Shown here: in pieces, positions 41,821 to 51,774 of the stretch
Layout: every line of letters begins with the position of its first letter
Position numbering within the stretch: position 1 is the stretch's first letter
Source of the DNA: SIG307 sp045596385
GTDB lineage: Bacteria; Bacillota; Clostridia; Lachnospirales; Lachnospiraceae
Reading direction: 5' to 3'
Assembly (NCBI GenBank): GCA_045596385.1
Contig: JAZOCC010000021.1
Location: 124,001-188,000, forward strand
DNA length: 64,000 nucleotides
The notes under the pieces: generated by a model
What the model saw: only the letters and a program-made list of their open reading frames with translations
The model's database searches: none
What the model was told of the DNA's origin: nothing
Position numbers and translations under genes: made by a program

Positions 41821-44309
41821 GTCAGACGGATATGAGCGAAAAGTTTGTATACGGACTGGATATCGGCACCAGAAGTATTGTAGGTACCGTAGGCTATAAA
41901 ACGGCGGCGCGCGCCTTTACGGTGGTGGCCCAAAGCACGAGACAGCATGCCACCAGAGCCATGATGGACGGTCAGATTCATGATATTGCCGCGGTGGCAC
42001 ACACCATTTCCGAAATTACAAAGGAGCTGGAGGAGCAGACCGGAAGGAAATTAAAGGAGGTCTGTATCGCAGCTGCGGGGCGTGTGTTAAATACGGCCAG
42101 TGCCTTTGCGGAGGTAGAGTTTGACGAAGAAGTGGTAGTGGACCGGGAAATTGTGCATACCCTGGAAATGATGGGTGTGGAAAAGGCCCATAAGAAGATG
42201 AGAGAGGCCACGAAGGATGACGGTCATCACTATATTTGTGTTGCTTATACGGTCATTCATTATTATCTGAATGGGTTTATGATTACAAATCTGGAGGACC
42301 ATAAGGCCTCCAAAATCGGTGTGGAGGTTCTGGTGACCTTCCTGCCGGATGAGGTTATTGACGGTTTATACGCATCGGTAGGCAAGGCCGGACTTACGGT
42401 AGTGAATCTGACGCTGGAGCCGATTGCGGCCATGTTAGTGGCAATTCCGGAAAACTTCCGTTTGTTAAATATCGCATTGGTAGACGTGGGAGCGGGGACC
42501 TCCGATATTTGTATTACGAAAGACGGAACGGTGGTCGGCTACGGCATGATACCGATGGCAGGCGATAAGTTGACGGAAGCCATTGCAAAAAAGCGATTGG
42601 TGGACTATAATAGTGCGGAGCGCATGAAATTGGAGGCCTCCGGAAAGAAAAAAACGATTACATATACGGACATTATGGGAATTAAGCAAAAGGCGGACAG
42701 AGAAGAGCTGTTAGCCGATATTAAGGACCTTGTGGACGAGATGGCGGAAGCGATTGCAAAGCAGATTATGCAGTTAAACGGCGACAAGCCGGTGAGTGCG
42801 GTATTTGTAGTCGGTGGCGGCGGTAAGATTCCGGGGTTTGTAGAAAAACTGTCGGAGGAGCTTGCTGTGCCGAAGGAGCGTGTGGCGCTCAGAGGAGAGG
42901 AAGTGTTATCCTTTGTGACATTCCTGCCGGAGGGAATTAAAAAGGATTCCCTTTTGGTAACACCGATCGGTATTTGTCTCAATTATTATGAGCAGAGAAA
43001 CAATTTTATTTTTGTTAAGGTGAATGACGAGCGTATTAAGATTTACGACAACGGCGGTCTTACGGTTGGAGATGCGGCCATGCAGTACGGATATCCGAAC
43101 GAAAAGCTGTTTCCGGCCAGAGGAAAGGACTTAACCTTTACCGTAAATGGGGAGACCCGTACCGTAAAGGGACGTTTGGGAGAAGCGGCGGAGATTACCT
43201 TAAACGGACAGCCGGTGGCAATTAATGCATCGATTGAGCAGGATGATAAGATTAAGATTGTAGAGGGAACCAAGGGGGCGGATGCAACCTGTACCGTAGA
43301 AAAGCTTCCGGAGAGTAAGGTGGCATTATCTTTTACGGTAAACGGAACGAAAGTTGCTTGTCCGCGTATGCTTAAGGCAAACGGAGAAACGGTTTCCGGA
43401 CTTTATGAAATCAAGGAGGGCGATGAAATTCTATCGCCGGATTATTATACGTTAGATCAGGTGCTTGCTTTTGTGGATATGGTGCCGACGGGGAATGTGT
43501 ATGTGAACAGTGAGTCTGCCGAACCGGCCACAAAGGTATATGACGGTTCTGTTATTCGTGTGGAACTTGAAGAACCGGCGTCGAAGAAGGAAGAGGCGGT
43601 AGCGAAGCCTGCCGAGGGTGTTACTACGTCCCAAAAGATTGCGGAAGCCTTTGGGGTGTCTGTAGCAGGGACGGAGAAGGTATCGGAAACGACAACGGAA
43701 GAACCGGCATCGCAGGAAGATATGTACGAATCCTACGTCATGTCTTATGATGATTACGTGAGGGAAGTGCCGGTAGAGTATAAAAAGCCGAAGCAGGAGG
43801 AGGAGAATAAGGCAGCTCGTCTGATGTCGATTTTAAGTTCGTTGAATGCCAGTGAGTCTTCGCTGAAATTCGGAAAGAGCATGTCGACGGATGCGTATAC
43901 GCCGGTAAGAACCGGTGCACCGTTGCCACCGCTTGTGCCTAGAAATAAGGAAGCGGCGCAGGATGAGCCGGTATCGGAAACGGTAAACACGCAGGAGTCC
44001 ATGGTTGCATCCGGAGGAGGTGTCTCCGATGGGGCAAAAGACTTGAATGCCGCAACAAAGACAGCGACGGAAACAGAGTCTACGGCGTCGGCAGGTGCAA
44101 GTGCATCTGACATTGTTGTTATTGTAAACGGCCAGGCAAAAGTATTAAAAGGAAAAAGCTCTTATCTGTTGGTGGATGTTCTGGATGTGGTGTCCTTTAA
44201 TCTGGCGGATGCCAGGGGACGTCAGCCGGTGGTAAAGGTAAACGGGGCATCAACTACGTTTATGCAGGCCATTAAGGACAGCGATGTGATTGAGCTGGGG
44301 TGGAAATGA
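41817..44309 (+). CDS. FtsA-like actin-fold protein with a long C-terminal extension
   Basis: An 830-residue protein. Residues about 1-400 carry an FtsA/PilM-type actin fold: GLDIGTRSIVG (phosphate 1), LVDVGAGTSDICI (phosphate 2) and VVGGGGKIPG (adenosine). Beyond residue about 400 a beta-rich extension repeats a V-N-G pattern (FTVNGETRTVKG, FTVNGTKVACP, IVNGQAKVLKG), with a long low-complexity linker around 585-755 and a final segment resembling a ubiquitin-like beta-grasp. FtsA links FtsZ to the membrane; no amphipathic membrane helix is seen at the end here. Its function is therefore uncertain. Confidence 0.75.
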   Translation: MSQTDMSEKFVYGLDIGTRSIVGTVGYKTAARAFTVVAQSTRQHATRAMMDGQIHDIAAVAHTISEITKELEEQTGRKLKEVCIAAAGRVLNTASAFAEVEFDEEVVVDREIVHTLEMMGVEKAHKKMREATKDDGHHYICVAYTVIHYYLNGFMITNLEDHKASKIGVEVLVTFLPDEVIDGLYASVGKAGLTVVNLTLEPIAAMLVAIPENFRLLNIALVDVGAGTSDICITKDGTVVGYGMIPMAGDKLTEAIAKKRLVDYNSAERMKLEASGKKKTITYTDIMGIKQKADREELLADIKDLVDEMAEAIAKQIMQLNGDKPVSAVFVVGGGGKIPGFVEKLSEELAVPKERVALRGEEVLSFVTFLPEGIKKDSLLVTPIGICLNYYEQRNNFIFVKVNDERIKIYDNGGLTVGDAAMQYGYPNEKLFPARGKDLTFTVNGETRTVKGRLGEAAEITLNGQPVAINASIEQDDKIKIVEGTKGADATCTVEKLPESKVALSFTVNGTKVACPRMLKANGETVSGLYEIKEGDEILSPDYYTLDQVLAFVDMVPTGNVYVNSESAEPATKVYDGSVIRVELEEPASKKEEAVAKPAEGVTTSQKIAEAFGVSVAGTEKVSETTTEEPASQEDMYESYVMSYDDYVREVPVEYKKPKQEEENKAARLMSILSSLNASESSLKFGKSMSTDAYTPVRTGAPLPPLVPRNKEAAQDEPVSETVNTQESMVASGGGVSDGAKDLNAATKTATETESTASAGASASDIVVIVNGQAKVLKGKSSYLLVDVLDVVSFNLADARGRQPVVKVNGASTTFMQAIKDSDVIELGWK

Positions 44310-44346
44310 TACACCGGACAGATAAGAAAAGAAAGAAGGTTTTATT

Positions 44347-45186
44347 GTGAGATTGTGTGCAATTGCCAGCGGAAGCAGCGGAAATTGCGTTTATGTAGGA
44401 CACAGAGGTACGCATCTTTTGGTGGATGCGGGCATCAGTGGCAAGAAAATTGAGCAGGCGCTGGAGTCTATCGGTACCGCCGCCGGAGATTTGAAGGGGA
44501 TTCTGATTACCCATGAGCACTCCGACCATATTCAAGGCATCGGCGTGCTGGCAAGACGATATGGGATACCGCTGTACGGTACTGCTGAGACCCTTTGCGG
44601 AATGTTAAAGGGGCGGACCAACATCGGCCGGATTCCGGAGGAGCTTCTTCATGAGGTAAAGCCGGGTGAGACCCTCTGGTTTGACGGGCTGGTTGCAAAG
44701 GCCCATTCCGTATCCCACGATGCGGCCAATCCGGTTTGCTATACCTTCGAGGCGGACGGAAAGAAAGCTTCCATGGTAACCGATTTGGGAATGTATGACC
44801 GGTCAATTCTGGATGCGGTGGCGGATTCGGAGATTTTGTACTTAGAGTCCAATCATGATGTAAATATGTTAATGGTGGGTACTTATCCTTACTATTTAAA
44901 ACAGCGTATTTTGGGAGAACGCGGACATTTATCCAACGATACGGCCGCGAAATTATTGTGCGAGGTATTGCATCCGGGCCTCCGGCATGTTATACTTGCA
45001 CATCTGAGCAAAGAAAACAATTTGCCGGAGTTGGCCTATGAGACAGTCCGGATTGAATTGCAGGCCGCAGCCGAAAAGAGAGGACTTCCTATGCCGGATT
45101 TGTTTGTGGCGGAGAGGGATGTACCGTCCCGGCCGGTAGGTACGGAACCGATAGTAGTTGCGGAACAATTAGAATTATTCGCATAA
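44347..45186 (+). CDS. MBL-fold hydrolase WalJ/YycJ-like
   Basis: A 279-residue metallo-beta-lactamase fold protein. The metal motif THEHSDH (55-61) is present, with SVSHDA and LAHLSKENN completing the site. The family is YycJ/WalJ-like, which is thought to act as a nuclease or in cell-wall homeostasis together with WalRK. No wal genes are adjacent. GTG start behind AGAAGGT (spacing 6). Confidence 0.85.
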   Translation: MRLCAIASGSSGNCVYVGHRGTHLLVDAGISGKKIEQALESIGTAAGDLKGILITHEHSDHIQGIGVLARRYGIPLYGTAETLCGMLKGRTNIGRIPEELLHEVKPGETLWFDGLVAKAHSVSHDAANPVCYTFEADGKKASMVTDLGMYDRSILDAVADSEILYLESNHDVNMLMVGTYPYYLKQRILGERGHLSNDTAAKLLCEVLHPGLRHVILAHLSKENNLPELAYETVRIELQAAAEKRGLPMPDLFVAERDVPSRPVGTEPIVVAEQLELFA

Positions 45187-45209
45187 GCGAAAAACAGGAG
45201 GATATAAAA

Positions 45210-45482
45210 ATGAAGAAGACGATTATCACGGTAGTAGGTAAGGACTGTGTAGGTATTATTGCAAAGGTTTGTACCTATCTTGCGGAGAACAAGGTAAATA
45301 TTCTGGATATTTCCCAGACCATTGTACAGGATTATTTCAACATGATGATGGTAGTGGATGCCAACAATTCCCCGAAGGAGAATCACGAGATTGCCGAGGA
45401 ACTGGATGCCATCGGTAAGGAAATCGGTGTTATCATCAAGGCACAGCACGAGGATATCTTCGATATGATGCACAGAATCTAA
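45210..45482 (+). CDS. ACT-domain protein (UPF0237)
   Basis: A 90-residue single ACT domain (TIITVVGKDCVGIIAKVC, KVNILDISQTI), of the UPF0237 family. ACT domains bind amino acids. It sits directly upstream of the PFL-like gene, a pairing found in many Firmicutes. Function unknown. Confidence 0.9.
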   Translation: MKKTIITVVGKDCVGIIAKVCTYLAENKVNILDISQTIVQDYFNMMMVVDANNSPKENHEIAEELDAIGKEIGVIIKAQHEDIFDMMHRI

Positions 45483-45540
45483 GGTATCTTAGATTCCGGG
45501 CGGCAATACACCGATTCAAAATGAGAGTGAGGATTATAAA

Positions 45541-46905
45541 ATGATTAACATTCATGAAGTCATAGAGACGAATCAGATGATTGAAAAGGAAAACCTGGAC
45601 GTACGTACGATTACCATGGGTATCAGTCTTTTGGATTGTGCGGACACGAACCTGGACGAATTAAATCGTAAGGTTTATGAGAAAATAACTACCATGGCGA
45701 AGGATTTGGTAGCAACCGGCGACCGTCTCGGCAAGAAGTTCGGGATTCCGATTGTCAATAAGCGTATTTCCGTAACCCCGATTGCACTGGTGGGTTCTTC
45801 CGCATGTAAGACGCCGGAGGATTTTGTCACCATTGCAAAGACTCTGGACCGTGCGGCAAAGACCGTAGGTGTCAATTTTATCGGCGGATATTCGGCTCTT
45901 GTAAGTAAGGGCATGACTACGGCGGACCGCCTTTTAATCGAGTCTATTCCACAGGCTCTTGCGGAAACGGATCAGGTATGTTCTTCCGTCAATGTAGGCT
46001 CTACCCGTACCGGTATCAATATGGATGCGGTACGCCTGATGGGTGAAATCGTGCTTAAGACCGCGGAGGCAACCAAGGAAAGAGATTCCCTCGGTTGTGC
46101 GAAGCTTGTTATTTTCTGTAATGCACCGGACGATAACCCGTTTATGGCGGGTGCCTTCCACGGTGTGACCGAAGCAGACGCGATTATCAACGTCGGTGTC
46201 AGCGGGCCGGGAGTTGTTAAGACTGCGCTTGAGTCTGTGCGCGGTGCGGATTTCGGTACTCTTTGCGAGACCATTAAGAAGACGGCGTTTAAGATTACTC
46301 GTGTGGGACAGTTGATTGCTACCGAGGCTTCGAAAGCGCTCGGAATCCCGTTCGGTATTGTGGATTTGTCTCTGGCTCCGACCCCGGCCGTGGGCGATTC
46401 CGTGGCAGAGATTTTTCAGGAAATGGGCTTGGAACACGCAGGTGCTCCGGGTACCACTGCAGCTCTTGCATTGTTAAATGACCAGGTAAAAAAGGGTGGC
46501 GTTATGGCGTCTTCTTACGTAGGAGGTCTGAGCGGTGCGTTTATTCCGGTTAGTGAAGACCAGGGTATGATTGATGCGGTACAGGCAGGTGCCCTTACCT
46601 TAGAAAAGCTTGAGGCAATGACCTGTGTATGTTCCGTAGGTTTGGATATGATTGCGATTCCGGGAAGCACGAAGGCAACGACGATTTCCGGTATTATTGC
46701 GGATGAAATGGCCATCGGTATGATTAACGCAAAGACCACGGCGGTACGTTTGATTCCGGTCATAGGAAAAGATGTGGGAGATATTGTAGAGTTCGGCGGA
46801 CTTCTTGGTTATGCTCCGATTATGCCGGTAAATAATTTCTCCTGTGATGCGTTTGTTGCAAGAGGCGGAAGAATTCCGGCACCGATTCACAGCTTTAAGA
46901 ATTAA
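45541..46905 (+). CDS. UPF0210 (DUF711) PFL-like family protein
   Basis: A 454-residue protein of UPF0210. Its sequence (DVRTITMGISLLDCAD, and later SVNVGSTRTGINMDAV) matches a family distantly related to pyruvate formate-lyase but lacking the glycyl radical motif. It follows the ACT protein and forms a conserved two-gene unit. Function unknown. Confidence 0.9.
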   Translation: MINIHEVIETNQMIEKENLDVRTITMGISLLDCADTNLDELNRKVYEKITTMAKDLVATGDRLGKKFGIPIVNKRISVTPIALVGSSACKTPEDFVTIAKTLDRAAKTVGVNFIGGYSALVSKGMTTADRLLIESIPQALAETDQVCSSVNVGSTRTGINMDAVRLMGEIVLKTAEATKERDSLGCAKLVIFCNAPDDNPFMAGAFHGVTEADAIINVGVSGPGVVKTALESVRGADFGTLCETIKKTAFKITRVGQLIATEASKALGIPFGIVDLSLAPTPAVGDSVAEIFQEMGLEHAGAPGTTAALALLNDQVKKGGVMASSYVGGLSGAFIPVSEDQGMIDAVQAGALTLEKLEAMTCVCSVGLDMIAIPGSTKATTISGIIADEMAIGMINAKTTAVRLIPVIGKDVGDIVEFGGLLGYAPIMPVNNFSCDAFVARGGRIPAPIHSFKN

Positions 46906-46916
46906 GGAGGTTTCCT

Positions 46917-48380
46917 ATGTTAGCGGAGCTTATGGCACTGGATTATAAAAAAGTGTTATACTATTTTTCGGAGATTGCGGCAATCCCTCACGGCTCCGGA
47001 AATGTAGGAAAACTGGCGGATTATCTGGAGGGTTTCGCAAAAGAGCGGAATATCCGGTATGTTCGTGATACGGCAGATAATGTAGTTTTTTATAAAAATG
47101 CCACCCCGGGATACGAGCAGTATCCGACCATGATTTTACAGGGTCATATGGATATGGTTTGTGAAAAAGAGACAGGGGCTGACATTGATTTTACAACGGA
47201 CGGTCTGACACTTAAAGTAGACGGTGAGTGGCTGCATGCGGACCGGACTACCCTGGGGGGAGACGACGGAATTGCGGTGGCTTATTGTCTGGCGCTCTTA
47301 GACGAAGCCGAGGCAAAGCATCCGGCACTTGAGCTTGTCATTACCACGGAGGAAGAGACCGGTATGGATGGTGCAAAGGCACTGGACGGTTCCCTTCTTA
47401 CCGGAAGATCTTTGATAAATATCGATTCCGAAGAGGAGAATATTGTGCTTTGCGGATGCGCAGGCGGTGCAAGAGTCACCGGAACCCTTCCGGTGGAGCG
47501 TGTCATTGCCGGCGGTCGTATCGTAAAGGTAACGGTATCCGGACTTCTCGGCGGACATTCCGGCGCTGAAATTGATAAAAACCGTACCAATGCGGTGTTA
47601 TGGTTAGCAAGATATTTGTTTCTGTTGCGGGAAAAGGTACCGTTTTTGGTAGAGGAGTTTTCCGGTGGGCAGAAGGACAATGCCATTCCGCGGGATGCGG
47701 CAGCGACGCTGTTGTTTCCGGAGGATATTTCAGGAGAAGATATGGAGGCAGCGAAAGAGCTTGCCGACGTACTGACGGCAGAAATCAAGTGTGCGGAACC
47801 GGAGGCAACCCTTTCCTTTGAACCGGAGGAGTACACAGACGAATTGCCGGTGATGCACCCGTGTTCCTTTGAAAAGTTCCTGTTTTTGCTTACGCAGGCA
47901 CCGAACGGCATTCAGGTAAACAGCTCAGAGATTCCGGGACTGGTAGAGAGTTCCTTAAATCTTGGTATTTGCAAGATGTCATCCGATGGCAGCATGGAGC
48001 TTCACTGGTCCTTACGAAGCAGTAAGGCAAGCTATCTGGAGTTTTTAAAAGAGAAGATGATTTATCTGATCGGATTCTTGGGTGGAGATTATGAGGTGTC
48101 CGGTGAGTATCCGGCATGGGAATATAAGGAAAAATCGAAGCTTCGTGAGGTTTATGCAAGGGCATATGAGGAAATGTTCGGAACGCGTCCTGCGTTCGAG
48201 ACGATTCATGCGGGACTGGAGTGTGGATTGTTAGGGGAAAAGATTCCGGGGCTGGATATGATTTCCATCGGTCCGGAAATGAAAGATATTCATACACCGG
48301 CAGAACGTCTTCATATTCCGTCTGCAATCAGAATATATAAGCTTTTGGAAAAAATTCTGGCGGACGGCGGCGTAGAGTAA
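46917..48380 (+). CDS. pepD: Aminoacyl-histidine dipeptidase PepD
   Basis: A 487-residue M20-family metallodipeptidase. QGHMDMV holds the first metal His and Asp, GGDDG the bridging Asp, TEEETG the catalytic and metal Glu, and DIHTPAERL the final His. An insertion dimerisation domain lies in the middle. It cleaves dipeptides with histidine or related residues. AAGGAGG precedes the ATG. Confidence 0.92.
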   Translation: MLAELMALDYKKVLYYFSEIAAIPHGSGNVGKLADYLEGFAKERNIRYVRDTADNVVFYKNATPGYEQYPTMILQGHMDMVCEKETGADIDFTTDGLTLKVDGEWLHADRTTLGGDDGIAVAYCLALLDEAEAKHPALELVITTEEETGMDGAKALDGSLLTGRSLINIDSEEENIVLCGCAGGARVTGTLPVERVIAGGRIVKVTVSGLLGGHSGAEIDKNRTNAVLWLARYLFLLREKVPFLVEEFSGGQKDNAIPRDAAATLLFPEDISGEDMEAAKELADVLTAEIKCAEPEATLSFEPEEYTDELPVMHPCSFEKFLFLLTQAPNGIQVNSSEIPGLVESSLNLGICKMSSDGSMELHWSLRSSKASYLEFLKEKMIYLIGFLGGDYEVSGEYPAWEYKEKSKLREVYARAYEEMFGTRPAFETIHAGLECGLLGEKIPGLDMISIGPEMKDIHTPAERLHIPSAIRIYKLLEKILADGGVE

Positions 48381-48398
48381 GATACCGGGAGGGAGTTT

Positions 48399-49454
48399 AT
48401 GGAAGAAAAAGAAGTGAAGGAAAAGAAGAAAAAGGGTATTTTTGAGACGATTATACTGGCGGTGGCGGCCTTTGTGGCAGTTACTGCGGCTCTGCTTCTG
48501 TTTTTGTTTTACACATCGGCAGGAAAACGGTTAACATCAAAGGTAGTTGCAAGTTATTTGCACGGTTCGGTAAACTATGTGTCGGGCAAAGAGTCGGAAG
48601 GAAACAAAGATACAAACGACGAAGTATTGTTTGAAAAGCCGGCGGATGCGATACCGGATGATTCCAAAGAAAGAGAATTTTATCACATTTTATTGCTGGG
48701 AGAAGAGGCTATAAAGAGTACGCCCGGAAAGGGAAGAACCGATGCGATTATTTTGGCGACGATTCATGTAAAAGAGAAAAAGGTGGTTTTAACCTCTGTT
48801 TTACGGGATTCTTATGTAGAACCGGAGGGCATGGCACCTTGCAAAATTAATGCGGTGTATGCAAGGCAGGGAGTTAACGGACTCTATAAGATATTATATG
48901 ATAAATTGGGTATATGGCCGGACGGTTATGTGAAGGTGGGATTCGACAGCTTTGAAGAGATGATTGATCTGATGGGCGGTGCAGAGGTGACTTTGACTGC
49001 CGAAGAAGCGGAATATCTGAACACCCATAATTATATTTCAAAGGAACAGTTCCGGAATGTAAAGCCTGGAACACAGGTATTAAACGGGAATCAGACATTG
49101 GGTTATTGCCGCGTACGTTTTGTGGCAAACGTAAACGGAACACATAGTGACTATGGAAGAACCGAGCGTCAGCGTATGGTGTTGGAAAGTTTGTTTGAAC
49201 GCTACAAAGAAGCCGGACTTACAAAGTGGGTTAAGCTTTTAAAACAGGCACTGGGCTATATTGAGACTGATATCAGTGAGCAGACAATGGAAGAATTGAT
49301 TTATGTTGTTTATGACAAGCGTATCAGTACGCTGGAGCAACAGCAGCTTCCGGCAAAGGGAACCTTTGCTTCGCAGGATATGGGAAAGGTAACCAGTACG
49401 CTGGTAGCGGATTGGAAGAAGAATAAAGAGCTTTTTTGGAGCTTGTTGAAATAA
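48399..49454 (+). CDS. LytR-CpsA-Psr (LCP) family protein
   Basis: A 351-residue protein with a short basic N-terminus, one transmembrane helix (about 16-38) and an LCP domain (ILLLGEEAI..., GRTDAIILATI, VLTSVLRDSYV and a late GYCRVRF). LCP enzymes attach wall teichoic acids or capsule to peptidoglycan. It is 22 bases upstream of a second LCP gene. Confidence 0.85.
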   Translation: MEEKEVKEKKKKGIFETIILAVAAFVAVTAALLLFLFYTSAGKRLTSKVVASYLHGSVNYVSGKESEGNKDTNDEVLFEKPADAIPDDSKEREFYHILLLGEEAIKSTPGKGRTDAIILATIHVKEKKVVLTSVLRDSYVEPEGMAPCKINAVYARQGVNGLYKILYDKLGIWPDGYVKVGFDSFEEMIDLMGGAEVTLTAEEAEYLNTHNYISKEQFRNVKPGTQVLNGNQTLGYCRVRFVANVNGTHSDYGRTERQRMVLESLFERYKEAGLTKWVKLLKQALGYIETDISEQTMEELIYVVYDKRISTLEQQQLPAKGTFASQDMGKVTSTLVADWKKNKELFWSLLK

Positions 49455-49476
49455 GATAGAAAAGGTGGATTGTGTT

Positions 49477-50901
49477 ATGAGTGATGAAAAAAAGTCCATG
49501 TTTGATGGGTTTGAAGTCGATGAGGAGACGGGAGAGGTCATCGTCCCTCGTGCGGTTGTCGGAGTGGCAACAGATAACTCTGAAGTGAGTGCGGCGGAGG
49601 AGGCAGGAGATTACATACCGGCTGCTTCGGAGGAATTGCCGGAGCTTCACTTTGACTTTGACTTTGGGGAGGAAGAATTTGCAGAATCGGAAGATGTTGC
49701 TGACGAGGACTTGATTTTACAGAGTATTGATGAGGCGCTGGCGGCACAAATGGCGGTCACGTTGGGACCGGTAGAAGATGAAAACGGGAAGGACGCCGAC
49801 CCTAAGAGGAAGAAGAATATCTGGCAGCGTATCCCGAAGTGGTGCAGAGTAACAATGATTACCGTGGTGGCTCTTTGCCTGGTTTTGCTCTTTTTGATAG
49901 GAACCAAGCCGGGACGTAATGCAATTTACGGTATGGTTGCATGCTATGTGTCTGAGAATATCGGAACAGAGGATGTGACTCCGACGCCGGAAGCCACCGG
50001 TACGGTACAGAATGTAACACCGGAGCCGACACAGCCGGTACAACCGGGAGATCCGACGCCGATACCGACCGCAACGCCGAGACCGATGGTGGAGCCGCGT
50101 CATGAGGAGTATGTATATAATATTTTGTTGATCGGTACGGAAGCGTTACCGCAGTTTGGCGGAGAACGTTCCGATTCCATGATTTTGATTTCCGTCAATT
50201 CCAGAGATAAAAAGATATATATGACATCACTGATGCGGGATATGTATGTGCAGATTCCGGGATATGCGGATAATAAATTAAATTTCGCTTATGCGGCCGG
50301 CGGTTCTCCGCTTCTGGTGCAGACAATTGAGCAGAATTTACAGGTAAAGATTGACGGATATGTAAAGGTAGGTTTTGACAGTTTTGAGTGGATTATCGAT
50401 CGTCTGGGCGGTGTGGAAATTACGCTGACCGAGGAAGAGGCTGCGTATTTGAGAAGAACAAAATATATTACAAAGAAAGAGTATCGTAACGTGGTTGCCG
50501 GAACACAATTGATGAACGGTAATCAGGTACTGGGCTATTGTCGTGTACGTATGGTGCCGACCAGTAACGGTACCGTGTATGATTTCGGTCGTACGGAGCG
50601 TCAGAGATCCGTATTGACAAAAGTGTTTAACAAATATAAGGATACCAATATTTTCACGATGTTGTCTATATTTAACGATTGCTTGCCGCGGGTGATTACC
50701 AATATTTCAAAAGCTGATATGCAGGATTTATTGGAAACCGTAGTGGAAAATAGAATGTTGAATTTGGAAAGCTTCCGAATTCCGATATCGGGAGGATTTA
50801 GTGAGGCAAAATTAGGTGGCGATATCGGTGATGTAATTGTTCCTTTTTGGTCGCAGAATATCGATGCATTGCATGAAAAGATTTTCGGCGATACACAGTA
50901 A
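49477..50901 (+). CDS. LytR-CpsA-Psr (LCP) family protein with acidic cytoplasmic region
   Basis: A 474-residue LCP protein. Residues about 1-115 form a long acidic N-terminal region, then a transmembrane helix (about 128-147), a T/P-rich linker (TPTPEATG..., TPIPTATPRP), and the LCP domain (ILLIGTEALPQFGGERSDS, LTSLMRDMYVQI, GYCRVRM). ATG 49477 follows AAAGGTGG. Tandem LCP genes are common when two wall polymers are attached. The linker resembles that of the secreted protein at 25461. Confidence 0.85.
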   Translation: MSDEKKSMFDGFEVDEETGEVIVPRAVVGVATDNSEVSAAEEAGDYIPAASEELPELHFDFDFGEEEFAESEDVADEDLILQSIDEALAAQMAVTLGPVEDENGKDADPKRKKNIWQRIPKWCRVTMITVVALCLVLLFLIGTKPGRNAIYGMVACYVSENIGTEDVTPTPEATGTVQNVTPEPTQPVQPGDPTPIPTATPRPMVEPRHEEYVYNILLIGTEALPQFGGERSDSMILISVNSRDKKIYMTSLMRDMYVQIPGYADNKLNFAYAAGGSPLLVQTIEQNLQVKIDGYVKVGFDSFEWIIDRLGGVEITLTEEEAAYLRRTKYITKKEYRNVVAGTQLMNGNQVLGYCRVRMVPTSNGTVYDFGRTERQRSVLTKVFNKYKDTNIFTMLSIFNDCLPRVITNISKADMQDLLETVVENRMLNLESFRIPISGGFSEAKLGGDIGDVIVPFWSQNIDALHEKIFGDTQ

Positions 50902-50938
50902 TTAACCCGGGGAAATCGGGGCTTGGAGGGTGTGCAAT

Positions 50939-51742
50939 ATGGAAATTCAGCTTTGGAGAGAGCTTTTGGAGCCGTATGCTCTGGCGGTGGATGAGATTGT
51001 CGTAAAGTTCGAGCATCTGATTGATGCCTATCGGAAAAGCGGCAACTATTCTCCGGTGGAGCAGGTAAAGGGACGATTAAAATCCATTTCCAGTATTTTG
51101 GAGAAGTGTCAGAAGAAGGGAATTCCTTTCGAAGAGTTTGAAAATCATATTGAGGATATTGCGGGTATTCGTATTATCTGCCAGTTTACGGAGGATATCT
51201 ACAAGGTGGTGGATATTATCAAGCACCGTGCGGATATGCAGGTAAAGGAAGAGAAGGACTATATCGAAAACGCCAAAAAGAGCGGATACCGCAGTTATCA
51301 TATGATTGTACAGTACACGGTAGAGACCTTAAAGGGACCGAAGGTGTTGCATATCGAGATTCAGATTCGTACGCTGGCGATGAACTTCTGGGCAACGATT
51401 GAGCATTCCCTGCAGTACAAGTATAAAAAGAACATGCCGGAGAATCTGCGTCAGCGTCTTTTAAATGCGGCGGAAGCAATCGGAGTCTTGGATGAGGAAA
51501 TGGCTTCCGTGCGGGAGGAAATTATGGATGCCCAGAATTCCTTTAACCGGAATGCAAGTCTGGTGGCAGATATTCTGACTAATATCCAAAACCTTTATAA
51601 GATTGCGAATAAAAAGGAAGTGGTAAAGATTCAGGACGAGTTTTTCCGTGTGTACCAGGAGGGCGATCTGGCTCAGCTGGAGCGGTTCAGCAAGGAACTG
51701 GACATTATTGCGGAGGGCTACCGGGTACAGAGTTTACGTTAA
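50939..51742 (+). CDS. Small alarmone synthetase (RelA/SpoT-domain GTP pyrophosphokinase)
   Basis: A 267-residue stand-alone synthetase of the YjbM/RelP or YwaC/RelQ type, lacking the hydrolase and TGS/ACT domains. VKGRLKSISSILEK, GIRIICQF, GYRSYHMIVQY and EIQIRTLAMNFWATIEH are the synthetase motifs. It makes (p)ppGpp from ATP and GTP or GDP. ATG 50939 is chosen over the GTG at 50930 because GGAGGG lies 8 bases before it. Confidence 0.88.
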   Translation: MEIQLWRELLEPYALAVDEIVVKFEHLIDAYRKSGNYSPVEQVKGRLKSISSILEKCQKKGIPFEEFENHIEDIAGIRIICQFTEDIYKVVDIIKHRADMQVKEEKDYIENAKKSGYRSYHMIVQYTVETLKGPKVLHIEIQIRTLAMNFWATIEHSLQYKYKKNMPENLRQRLLNAAEAIGVLDEEMASVREEIMDAQNSFNRNASLVADILTNIQNLYKIANKKEVVKIQDEFFRVYQEGDLAQLERFSKELDIIAEGYRVQSLR

Positions 51743-51774
51743 GATTACGTTACCGATACATTTAGGAGGACGGT

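Noticed and set aside
43754..44113. Minus-strand ORF inside the FtsA-like gene
   Set aside because: It is fully inside a well-supported gene on the other strand and has no ribosome binding site or family match.
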